NCBI GenBank assembly: GCA_963734865.1
Contig: CAVTIV010000006.1
Location: 310,001 to 374,000, forward strand
Length of the DNA: 64,000 nucleotides
Direction: 5' to 3'
From: CBDCUW01 sp963734865
GTDB taxonomy: Bacteria > Planctomycetota > Planctomycetia > Pirellulales > Pirellulaceae
Positions 1 through 8,353 of the stretch are shown here, in pieces. How positions within the stretch are numbered: the stretch's first letter is position 1; the number at the start of each line of letters is the position of its first letter. A program made the translations under genes and the position numbers. The notes under the pieces were generated by a model. The model searched no databases. It was not told the origin of the DNA and saw only the letters and a program-made list of their open reading frames with translations.

Positions 1-1362
1 CAACGCCGACACCTACACGTCGCCGGCGAAGTGGAACAATTTCAACGCCCCCAACAACCCTAATCTTTTCTTTGCCGCCAAGTACGACGACGAAGCGGCC
101 CAGAAAATCGAGCTACCCACACCCGAGCCAGAGATAATCCAGGAGCTTCCCCAGCCGGCGCCGGAACCGGCACCCGAGCCTCCCTCGGCCGCCGCGGCGA
201 TCGGAAGTGGAGCGGCGTCCACTCCATCGCCGTACGCCGCCGCCGCTTCGGCACCCTGGTCGGGTCAATCATCGCGACCTGCCTTACGCCCTACTATGGC
301 GGCGCGAACTTATTGTTCTTCACGATGGAGGACAATTGCAATCGCAACTTGATTGTTGACGACGCGACCGGCGCCAGCCTGCTGGGCACGTCGGCTGTTG
401 ACCCCAACGCGAGCACCGGGTTCGACATCTACATGGGTCGCTACCTGAACGGCAATCGATATGGACTGGGCGTCGGCTATATGCTTTGGAATCCCGGCGC
501 GCAGCAGTCATTGAATATCCCCGCGGTCGCAGGCGACTACCTCGCGCCCATTCCCGCCTGGAACGGCATCAGCATTGACCCGGGCACGGGCGTGGACACG
601 GTCTACAATCACTTTGACGGTGCCGCGGGAATCCGTGTGCGTCGCGACCTGTTGTTTCAAGGGATTGAGGTGAACCTATCGAGCTTCGGCATCATGGGTG
701 CACAACGAGCCGCGGCATGCGGAAGCGGTTCGATCTTTGGCGGCAAGTTCGGGTGCGGCAACGGCTGCAAGGGGTACGGCGGAGCATGCGGACCACTCAT
801 TCGCAGCTGTGATGGTTGCGTCCAGGTCGTGACCAGTCACGGCTTTCGCTGGTTCCAGGTCAAAGACGAGTTTGAAATGGCAGCCAACATCGATGGTACT
901 GCCGGTTATCAGGCGAACGACTTGTACAACAATGTCGAGACCGAGAATAACCTTTACGGTTACCAATTTGGCGGTCGTCTGATTTATTGCCTGAACTGCC
1001 GATGGAATCTGTCGATCGGCGGTAAAGTCGGACTCTATGGCAACCACATCGATTATCGCAATCGCATCGGGACCGAAACGGTGGATGCCTATCGCACTGG
1101 CGTTGCCACCGATTTGGTCAACTTCAACGATTCCGACACGTCGTTGTCGACACTGAGTGAATTGGATCTTGGTCTGGGTTATCGGATCAGCAACGCATGG
1201 ACCGTCCGCGGCGGCTATCGAATGATGGGCCTGACGGGGATCGCGACAGCAGCGAATCAATTCGCCAGCGACTCGACCTCGATCGCCTCGATGTCGTCGA
1301 TCAACTCCTGTGACTCGATCCTGCTTCACGGCGGTTACGCCGGCCTCGAGTTCAACTGGTAA
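1..1362 (+). CDS. BBP7-like outer membrane beta-barrel protein (5' partial, frameshifted)
   Basis: The gene enters from the left edge of the window. Bases 2 to about 200 read in frame 2 and give a Pro/Glu/Ala-rich linker (PEPEIIQELPQPAPEPAPEP). The barrel part reads in frame 1 from about 240 (PYYGGANLLFFTMEDN) to the stop at 1362, so there is an apparent single-base frameshift near 200-235. The frame-1 part alternates short hydrophobic and polar strands (GFDIYMGRYLNGNRYGLGVG, YGYQFGGRLIY, LGLGYRISNAWTVRGGYRMM) and ends in an aromatic residue (GLEFNW), as outer-membrane barrels do. A Cys/Gly-rich insert lies around bases 715-825. The resemblance to the planctomycete BBP7 family is from memory of that family and would need a profile search. 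The barrel assignment is fairly safe; the exact family is less so. Confidence 0.6.
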
Positions 1363-1430
1363 GTGCAAGTGTGCTGATGACAACATTATCATGCTGACCG
1401 TGGCGGATGCACGTTGCGGTTACGGCGAAT

Positions 1431-1470
1431 CGCCCCGACAAGGAATTCCTTGCCGGGGCGTTTTTTTTTT
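1431..1470 (+). terminator. Rho-independent terminator
   Basis: Bases 1431-1445 and 1446-1460 form a near-perfect inverted repeat (cgccccgacaaggaa / ttccttgccggggcg, 14 of 15 pairs), followed directly by ten T residues at 1461-1470. It lies about 70 bases after the stop of the barrel-protein gene and is the clearest intrinsic terminator in the window. Confidence 0.85.
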
Positions 1471-1547
1471 CTCTCGCAGCCAGGCAAGTGGGATTGTCTG
1501 TCAAGTGGCTACGCATCGGGACGATTTTCGGCTACGTTCCATAGCAC

Positions 1548-2258
1548 TTGCGCTCCCATCTTGACACTCACATTCCGACCGTGAGGCCTGCAGCCCTGAC
1601 CGATCCCAAGCCGCAATCGCTGATCGACCCGACGTTCCTATTCAGGTTCGAGGTGGCGGTACGTAAGAACGCATGCAATTGGACGGAAAAAGGCTTGAAA
1701 CTTCCTGCAACCTGCCGATTGCCGTCATTTGGGGCGTTAGCCGGGCGACCTGTTTTCGCCGACGTCCGCATCGCCTGGAGCAAGTTGGGGATCGGGATCC
1801 ATGTCGTGGTCAACGGCAAACGTCAGCTGCCCTGGTGCCGCGAGTCTCGGTTGGACGATAGCGATGGGTTTCATCTTTGGATCGACACGCGTTGCAGCCC
1901 GGGGATTCACCGAGCGACCCAGTATTGCCATCGTTATTTGTGGATGCCCTCCGGCGGAGGTACGAAACGGGAAAAACCGGTCGCATCATGGATTCCCATC
2001 AACCGTGCCAGAAGCCACCCGAAATCGATGTCCTGGGATCAGTTAAAGATCGCGGCTTATCCTCGGCACGACGGGTATGAGCTATCGGGGTTTATTGCCG
2101 CCGAAGCGATGACCGGGTTCGATCCTGCCGAACAACCACGAATTGGGCTGTACTATGCGGTGGTCGACCGCGAATTGGGTTGTCAAACGCTTGCCTTGGG
2201 TCCCGAGTACCCGGTGACCGAGGACCCGAGTCTGTGGGGCGAAGCGGTGCTGACTTAG
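1548..2258 (+). CDS. CBM9-like (DOMON-type) carbohydrate-binding protein
   Basis: A 236-residue protein with no signal peptide, transporter or catalytic motif that I can see. It resembles the short planctomycete proteins built on a carbohydrate-binding family 9 / DOMON-like fold: FADVRIAWSKLGIGIHVVV, then DDSDGFHLWIDTR, then MTGFDPAEQPRIGLYYAVVD and a final PVTEDPSLW. The start is uncertain: TTG at 1548 is the longest option and GTG at 1581 is also possible. The stop codon lies inside the first copy of a 21-bp tandem repeat (2238-2321), so the last seven residues (WGEAVLT) are encoded by repeat DNA. Function is unknown; substrate binding is inference from the fold resemblance. Confidence 0.65.
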   Translation: MRSHLDTHIPTVRPAALTDPKPQSLIDPTFLFRFEVAVRKNACNWTEKGLKLPATCRLPSFGALAGRPVFADVRIAWSKLGIGIHVVVNGKRQLPWCRESRLDDSDGFHLWIDTRCSPGIHRATQYCHRYLWMPSGGGTKREKPVASWIPINRARSHPKSMSWDQLKIAAYPRHDGYELSGFIAAEAMTGFDPAEQPRIGLYYAVVDRELGCQTLALGPEYPVTEDPSLWGEAVLT

Positions 2259-2321
2259 GGCGAAGCGGTGCTGACTTAGGGCGAAGCGGTGCTGACTTAG
2301 GGCGAAGCGGTGCTGACTTAG
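2238..2321. repeat. 21-bp tandem repeat, four perfect copies
   Basis: Four identical 21-bp units (2238-2258, 2259-2279, 2280-2300, 2301-2321), each containing gcgaagcggtgctgacttag. Each unit ends in an in-phase TAG relative to the upstream gene, so the first copy supplies the stop codon of the CBM9-like protein and the other three add three more in-frame stops. The rest of the gap (2322-2567) shows no gene or clear signal. Confidence 0.95.
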
Positions 2322-2567
2322 TTAGAATGAAAATGGGTCGATTGGAAGGTCCGTTACCGATCGGCCCGTCGAACGTTTTTCGCCCCCCGTGATGATTCAT
2401 CGAGTGAACGCCGACGTTGTTCTCCTTTCTTGCCTAAATTCCTTAATTCCGGTCGAAGTGCCCGTTACGTTTCGGAGTTCGATTTATAGAATTTTGGTAA
2501 GCTTGCGAATCCGTTCGATCGATAAAACCCCTACGGTCCCACCTAATTCCGCGCCTGGTATCGGAAC

Positions 2568-4499
2568 ATGACGCGTCTCGAGATCTCCATGACGGCCTCT
2601 CCCACGACTTCCAAACACGTCCAGTCGGTATCCGGCATCACTGTTCGACTCGCCGGTGACTCCGGTGACGGGATGCAATTGCTCGGTACCCAGTTAACCA
2701 ATACGAGTGCATTGGCTGGAAACGACGTGGCGACTTTTCCTGATTTCCCAGCGGAAATCCGTGCGCCTCGCGGCACGCGGGCCGGCGTCAGCGGATTTCA
2801 GGTCCAGTTTGCTAGCGAAGAAATCTTCACGCCCGGGGATACCCTCGATGCTCTCGTGGTGATGAATCCGGCTGCGCTGGTCACCAACATCGGCGACCTG
2901 CGGAAGGGCGGCATCTTGATCGCCAACGAAGACGGGTTTAACGAAAAAGAGTACAAGCTGGCCAAGGTCGACTCGAATCCGTTAGCAGCCAGCGTGATTG
3001 AGGAGTCGTATCGGATTGTCAAAGTGCCGATGACCAAGTTGACCCGCGAGGCGGTTGCCGAGCATGGTCTGAGTACCAAGATCGCGGATCGCTGCAAGAA
3101 CTTTTTTGCCATGGGATTGGTCTATTGGCTATTTGGTCGATCGCTCGATCCGACTCTGCGATTCATCCACGAAAAGTTCGGGAAGAAACCGGATGTCGCG
3201 GCTGCCAACGAAGCGGCGCTCCGCGCCGGGTGGGCATTCGGTGAAACGACCGAAGCGTTCGGCGAAAGCTATCAGGTATCGGCGGCCGAACTGACGCCGG
3301 GCAATTACCGCAACATCATGGGCAACCAGGCGCTGGCCTGGGGTTTGATCGCGGCGTCGAAGTTGAGCGGCAAGGAACTTTTTTATGGGACTTACCCGAT
3401 CACGCCTGCCAGCGACATTCTTCACGAGCTGACCAAGTACAAGAACTTTGGCGTCAAGACTTTTCAGGCCGAGGACGAAATCGCGGCGGTTTGTGCGACG
3501 ATTGGTGCGGCGTTTGGCGGAACGATGGGAGTCACCGCCAGCAGTGGACCGGGCATCGCACTGAAAGCCGAGGGCATGGGTCTGGCAATGATGTTGGAGC
3601 TGCCGATGATCGTGATCAACGTCCAGCGCGGCGGCCCGAGCACGGGATTGCCGACGAAAACCGAGCAAAGTGATTTGCTGCAGGGCATGTTTGGTCGCAA
3701 CGGCGAATCGCCCCTGCCGGTGCTGGCACCTCGTTCACCCGGTGATTGCTTCGACATGGCGGTCGAGGCGTGGAGAATTGCAACCGAATGCATGATCCCG
3801 GTCATTTTGTTATCCGACGGGTACATCGCCAACGGCAGCGAACCGTGGCGGATTCCCGATATGGAGTCCCTTCCCAAGATCAAGGTCACGCACCCAGAAG
3901 GCAGCGATACGGACGAGCCTTTTTTGCCCTACGCTCGCGACGAATACCTGGCGCGACCATGGGCGATTCCAGGAACACCGGGACTGATGCACCGCGTGGG
4001 CGGGTTGGAGAAAGAGGATGGAACGGGCAATGTCAGCTACGATCCGGCCAACCACCAACACATGACCGACACGCGAGCTGCGAAGGTCGCCAAGATTGCC
4101 GAACGAATCCCACCTCAGGACGTGTTTGGCGAAACGAGTGGCGATCTGTTGGTCGTTTCCTGGGGCGGAACGTACGGTGCTTGCCACACGGCGGTGCGTC
4201 GATGCCAAGATGCGGGCCACAAAGTGAGCCATGCCCACATCCGATACCTCAACCCGTTCCCATCGAACTTGGGCGAGCTGCTGAAATCGTTTCGCACCGT
4301 AATCGTACCCGAATTGAACAACGGCCAGCTGCGAATGTTATTGCGGGCTGAGTACCTGGTCGATTGCATCGGCGTCAACAAGGTTCAAGGCAAACCGTTC
4401 AGCGTGACCGAACTGGTCGAGGCGTTTGAAAGCCACATCAGCGTCCCGCAAAAGAGCGTCCCGCAAAAGAGCGTTCAACAGAAGAGCAAAGCAGGCTGA
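2568..4499 (+). CDS. korA: 2-oxoacid:ferredoxin oxidoreductase, fused gamma-alpha subunit
   Basis: A 643-residue subunit of a CoA-acylating 2-oxoacid:ferredoxin oxidoreductase, most like the two-subunit 2-oxoglutarate type. The N-terminal gamma domain (about 20-205) opens with VRLAGDSGDGMQLLGTQL. The alpha domain (about 225-610) carries NQALAWGLIAASKLSGKELF, the YPITPASDILHEL motif, FQAEDEIAAV and VQRGGPSTGLPTKTEQSDLL. With KorB it would use TPP, CoA and Fe-S to make an acyl-CoA and reduced ferredoxin in the cytoplasm. The C-terminus ends in a small 15-bp repeat (VPQKS, VPQKS, VQQKS; about 4443-4487). ATG at 2568 is used; ATG at 2589 is an alternative. The frame is intact. korB follows 115 bases downstream. 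Confidence 0.92.
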   Translation: MTRLEISMTASPTTSKHVQSVSGITVRLAGDSGDGMQLLGTQLTNTSALAGNDVATFPDFPAEIRAPRGTRAGVSGFQVQFASEEIFTPGDTLDALVVMNPAALVTNIGDLRKGGILIANEDGFNEKEYKLAKVDSNPLAASVIEESYRIVKVPMTKLTREAVAEHGLSTKIADRCKNFFAMGLVYWLFGRSLDPTLRFIHEKFGKKPDVAAANEAALRAGWAFGETTEAFGESYQVSAAELTPGNYRNIMGNQALAWGLIAASKLSGKELFYGTYPITPASDILHELTKYKNFGVKTFQAEDEIAAVCATIGAAFGGTMGVTASSGPGIALKAEGMGLAMMLELPMIVINVQRGGPSTGLPTKTEQSDLLQGMFGRNGESPLPVLAPRSPGDCFDMAVEAWRIATECMIPVILLSDGYIANGSEPWRIPDMESLPKIKVTHPEGSDTDEPFLPYARDEYLARPWAIPGTPGLMHRVGGLEKEDGTGNVSYDPANHQHMTDTRAAKVAKIAERIPPQDVFGETSGDLLVVSWGGTYGACHTAVRRCQDAGHKVSHAHIRYLNPFPSNLGELLKSFRTVIVPELNNGQLRMLLRAEYLVDCIGVNKVQGKPFSVTELVEAFESHISVPQKSVPQKSVQQKSKAG

Positions 4500-4614
4500 A
4501 CGGTGATCCCACCAAAGTTGGGCGTCCGATGGTCGGCTCGATTGATGATGGATCACGTTTCATCCTCTGGACACATTTAGCAACCACCCAAGAAATCATT
4601 TCGCCAGTAATCCT

Positions 4615-5626
4615 ATGTCGCTTCCCGTTCTCAAAGCTGCCGATTTTGCTTCCGACCAAGATGTCGTTGGTGTCCCGGTTGTGGCGACTACTCGATCCTG
4701 GCGCAGATGAAGAAGGTGCTGCCCGAATTGGGCGTGCCCCGCGAAAAGATCGTATTCATCAGCGGTATCGGATGCAGCAGCCGATTTCCGTATTACATGA
4801 ACACCTATGGCATGCACAGCATTCATGGTCGTGCACCGACATTCGCGACGGGATTGAAATCGACACGCCCGGACTTGATGGTCTGGGTGATTACCGGTGA
4901 TGGCGATTCGCTTGTCGATCGGCGGCAATCACTTCATCCATGCGCTTCGCCGGAACCTGGACATCAACATCATCTTGTTCAACAACCGGATTTACGGATT
5001 GACCAAGGGCCAGTACAGCCCGACCAGTGTGGAAGGGCAAGTGACCAAGAGCACGCCGATGGGATCGATTGATCATCCGCTCAGCCCGTTATCGGTGGCG
5101 TTGGCGGCAGAGGCGACGTTCGTGGCGCGAAGCATCGATGCCCATGTGAAACACCTCGGTGAGACATTGCAGCGGGCCGCGGCGCACAAAGGGACGTCAC
5201 TGGTCGAGGTCTATCAGAACTGCAATGTGTTCAACGACGGAGCGATGGCCTACGCCCAGGAGAGAAAGCAACGGGCCGAGAACGTGGTGGAATTGGAACA
5301 TGGAAAGCCGTTGATTTTTGGAAACAAGAAGGACAAAGGCATTCGTCTGGTCGGTAACCATTTGGAAATCGTCAACACGGCCGATGTCCCCATCGACGAT
5401 CTGCTGATCCATGACGAGAAGGAATCGAATCCGTCGATCCATATGATGATGGCCCGAATGAGTTATCCCGAGATGCCCGAGCCGATCGGAGTGCTGCGAG
5501 CGGTTGAGGGCGTATCGACGTACGACGACCAGATCAATGAGCAGGTCAAAGCTGGCAACCGAAAAGAAGGGTCCGGGCGACCTGGAAGCGCTGTTCAATT
5601 CGGGAGATACTTGGCAAGTCGCTTAG
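4615..5626 (+). CDS. korB: 2-oxoacid:ferredoxin oxidoreductase beta subunit (three frameshifts)
   Basis: The TPP-binding partner of KorA, about 337 residues once the frames are joined. ATG at 4615 opens MSLPVLKAADF in frame 1. Near 4664 reading must move to frame 3 to give RWCPGCGDYSIL and GIGCSSRFPYYMNTYGMHS. Near 4912 it must move to frame 1 after VITGDGDSL to give SIGGNHFIHALRRN and NRIYGLTKGQYSPTS. Near 5565 it must move to frame 2 to give GPGDLEALFNSGDTWQVA and the stop at 5624-5626. All catalytic motifs survive: CPGCGD, GDGDSLSIGG and the Asn of NNRIYG. Three indels in an otherwise conserved central-metabolism gene look more like sequence errors than decay. Confidence 0.88.
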
Positions 5627-5752
5627 GGACTAGCAGTCACTTCGGATTGACCCAGCCAAGGTAATGGTAGCTGGTCTCTGAGTCGACGGCGCTCGCCGTG
5701 GGTCTCGAAGGGTAGCGTTCAATGACGACAATATCGACTTAAGGAGTAGGCG

Positions 5753-6694
5753 ATGCCTCGTGGAAACACATTCTCGAACGTTTCAAAAGCAATCGGCGAC
5801 ACGCCGATGATACAGATCAACCGCCTGGTGCCCGAAGGTGGTGCGACGGTGTTTGCCAAGTGCGAGTTCTTTCAACCGCTCAACAGCGTCAAGGATCGAA
5901 TTGGCGTGGCCATGATCGAGGCGGGTGAGCGGGACGGGAAGATCAACAAGAGCACCCATATTATCGAACCGACGAGCGGCAATACAGGCATCGCGCTGGC
6001 CTTCGTCTGTGCGGCGAAGGGCTATAAGTTGACGTTGACGATGCCTGAATCGATGTCGGTGGAACGGCGGGCGTTGCTGCGAGCGATGGGCGCCAACCTG
6101 GTCCTCACCCCGGCCGGCGAAGGGATGAAAGGGGCGATCAACCGTGCTTCGGAATTGGTCGAGGGAACGGCGGATTCCTTCATGCCGCAACAGTTCGACA
6201 ACCCGGCCAACCCGGCGATCCATGAAGCGACAACGGGACCGGAAATTTGGGAAGACAGCGGCCATCAGATCGACGCCATCGTCGCCGGCGTCGGTACCGG
6301 CGGAACGATCACGGGCGTTAGCCGGTTCATCAAAAAGCTAAATCCCGAATTTAAATCGATCGCCGTCGAGCCAAAGCACTCGCCGGTGATCAGCGGTGGT
6401 GATCCGGGGAAGCATCGCATCCAAGGGATCGGCGCCGGGTTTATCCCCAAGAATCTCGATACGTCGATCCTCGACGACGTGATTCAGGTCGATGACGAAG
6501 ACGCCTTCGAGTGGGGCCGCAGGCTTGCCAAGGAAGAAGGGATCGTGGCCGGGATCAGCAGTGGAGCGAACATGTGGGCGGCTGCGCAACTGGCCGCTCG
6601 CCCCGAAATGAAGGGCAAGCGGATCGTCACGATCATGTGCAGCCTCGGTGAACGCTATCTCAGCACACCACTCTTTGGCGACTTGGGCTTGTAA
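5753..6694 (+). CDS. cysK: Cysteine synthase A (O-acetylserine sulfhydrylase)
   Basis: A 313-residue PLP enzyme making cysteine from O-acetylserine and sulfide, of full family length. Visible motifs: the PLP lysine in PLNSVKDRIG, the substrate loop TSGNTGIALAF, the phosphate-binding GVGTGGTITG, and the C-terminal SSGANMWAA. A clear ribosome-binding site AAGGAG at 5741-5746 sits six bases before ATG 5753. It follows korB by 126 bases and converges with the minus-strand halogenase-like gene 30 bases downstream. No regulatory site is evident. Confidence 0.95.
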   Translation: MPRGNTFSNVSKAIGDTPMIQINRLVPEGGATVFAKCEFFQPLNSVKDRIGVAMIEAGERDGKINKSTHIIEPTSGNTGIALAFVCAAKGYKLTLTMPESMSVERRALLRAMGANLVLTPAGEGMKGAINRASELVEGTADSFMPQQFDNPANPAIHEATTGPEIWEDSGHQIDAIVAGVGTGGTITGVSRFIKKLNPEFKSIAVEPKHSPVISGGDPGKHRIQGIGAGFIPKNLDTSILDDVIQVDDEDAFEWGRRLAKEEGIVAGISSGANMWAAAQLAARPEMKGKRIVTIMCSLGERYLSTPLFGDLGL

Positions 6695-6724
6695 GCCTGT
6701 GTGCAAAGCCGTCGTCGCTGACGA

Positions 6725-7972
6725 CTACATCTCCGCCGGATGCATCCTCGCCCGCTCGATCGATGCATCCATGTCCTTGAACATCCGCGCGGCGCCGTCA
6801 TTGAAGATTCTTCCGATCAACAAGTCGGTGACACTGGCGCGATGTTCGGGATGTTCCTTCATGAATCGGCCGATGCTGAATTCCTTGGTGTAAAACGCGT
6901 GAACGAGTTTGCGAACCCACTGCGCACCTTGCTTGAACGGTTCCACCCAACAACCCAGCTGCTGGGCACTGAGGTCGTTGTTCTGGAATCCGGCAACGAC
7001 CGCGTCTCCGGCGCGGACGCCCATCTCCAGCGCGAAGTAGACGCCCGATGAGTAGACCGGATCGATGAAGCCCAGTGCATCGCCGACCAGCACCCACCCA
7101 TCCCCGGCGCTGGTTTTGGTCATGTAAGAAAATTCTTTTGCCGTGCAGATCTCTCCCAACCGTTTGGCGCCGATCAGCCGGGGCGTCAAACCGGGGCACT
7201 TCGCTAATTCCTCGTCATAAACCTTCTGCGGCTTGCCACGCCCCTTGAGCAGGTAATCATTGTCGCCGACGCAACCGATGCTGGTGATGCCACGCGACAA
7301 GGGAATGAACCAGAACCACGATTCTTTCGACTCGGTGTTCAAGATGATCGTGGCACCTTCATTGTCGCCTTCCCCGCGAACCGCGTCCCGATAGTAGGTC
7401 CAGATCGCCGCCTTCTTTAAATCGGGGTTGACCTCCTTGAGCCCCAGCTTGTTGGCGATGAAGGAATGCTGGCCGGTCGCATCGATCACGACCTTCGACG
7501 CGATCGAGTGCTCGAGCCCCTGCGAATCGCGCACCTTGACTCCAACCGCCTTGCCCGATTCGTCGAACAGGACGTCGATCAATCGTGTCCGGTCGTGACA
7601 GTCGGCACCGAGTTCGCCGGCACGATCAAACAGCATCTTATCGAACTCGCTACGTTCGACTTGCCACGTCGTGCTGCACTCGCGGTCATCATGTTGGCGA
7701 AAAAAGAAGGGTTCCGATTCGGTGCCTCGATGTGTCACAAACTGGACGCTCTTTTTCGCCTGCCAACCGGAGGAACGAACTCGTTCATTCAAGCCCAGTC
7801 GTTGCAGCGGCCAGTAAGTCTCGGGCATCAACGACTCGCCGACGTGAAAGCGAGGCATCGCATCTCGCTCTATCAACAGCGTGTCGATTCCACCTTGGGC
7901 GACAATCGCAGCCGCCGTGCCCCCCCCGGGTCCGCCACCGACAACGATGCATTCGTAACTTGATCTTAACAA
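6725..7972 (-). CDS. FAD-dependent oxidoreductase, flavin halogenase-like
   Basis: A 415-residue flavoprotein. The N-terminus has the dinucleotide-binding motif VVGGGPGGGTAAAI, followed by the halogenase-type segment VGESLMPETYWPLQRLGL. A second FAD motif GWVLVGDALGFIDPVYSSG lies around residues 285-305. The segment SWFWFIPL matches the WxWxIP signature of flavin-dependent halogenases. The closest broad families are non-tryptophan (phenol/pyrrole-type) halogenases and geranylgeranyl-reductase-like enzymes, and halogenase activity is not proven by these motifs. The only available start is TTG at 7972, because stops close the frame upstream. Its neighbour across 380 bases is a divergent RND exporter, which could export a product, but that is a guess. 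Confidence 0.8.
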   Translation of the reverse strand: MLRSSYECIVVGGGPGGGTAAAIVAQGGIDTLLIERDAMPRFHVGESLMPETYWPLQRLGLNERVRSSGWQAKKSVQFVTHRGTESEPFFFRQHDDRECSTTWQVERSEFDKMLFDRAGELGADCHDRTRLIDVLFDESGKAVGVKVRDSQGLEHSIASKVVIDATGQHSFIANKLGLKEVNPDLKKAAIWTYYRDAVRGEGDNEGATIILNTESKESWFWFIPLSRGITSIGCVGDNDYLLKGRGKPQKVYDEELAKCPGLTPRLIGAKRLGEICTAKEFSYMTKTSAGDGWVLVGDALGFIDPVYSSGVYFALEMGVRAGDAVVAGFQNNDLSAQQLGCWVEPFKQGAQWVRKLVHAFYTKEFSIGRFMKEHPEHRASVTDLLIGRIFNDGAARMFKDMDASIERARMHPAEM

Positions 7973-8073
7973 CGGATTCTCGATTCCAATTTTCGCGCCA
8001 CGAATCGCCGCTTACCACGAAAACCCAGTTTGCGTCGCAAGCCACATCAAATGAACTGCCCCCCGGCGGGGCG

Positions 8074-8093
8074 GCTGCCGATCGATCGGCAGC
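8074..8093. promoter_or_regulatory. Perfect 20-bp palindrome in divergent intergenic region
   Basis: gctgccgatcgatcggcagc is a perfect palindrome without a loop, in the 381-base gap (7973-8353) between the divergent halogenase-like and RND exporter genes. Its position suits a dimeric repressor site for either gene. No convincing -35/-10 pair was seen, and the rest of the gap holds no gene I can support. Confidence 0.4.
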
Positions 8094-8353
8094 GTCAGCC
8101 GAGCACTACCCCTGTACGGTAAGGATATTCACCAGTGAACCCATCGGTCGAGGGATTCGGATCGCGCATTGGTCCTCTTCGGTCCCCATTGTGTCGCTCC
8201 ATTGGCCCCGGTGGCATCTCGCGGTCCGCCGACTCAAAACGGGTCGCTGCTTCAGGGATCGTCGAACCCTGCCGATTTTAGCGATTTTCGTCTATAACAG
8301 GTCGCGTGTGACGAGCCGCTTTCGTTTTTTGCTCAACCAACCGGACAGACCGC

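Noticed and set aside
676..1392. 238-residue minus-strand open frame opposite the barrel protein
   Set aside because: Antisense shadow; it also overlaps the barrel gene's C-terminal strands and lies just before that gene's terminator.
2238..2321. CRISPR array
   Set aside because: The four 21-bp copies are directly adjacent with no spacers, and there is no cas gene nearby. The same holds for the 17-bp repeat at 42453-42530.
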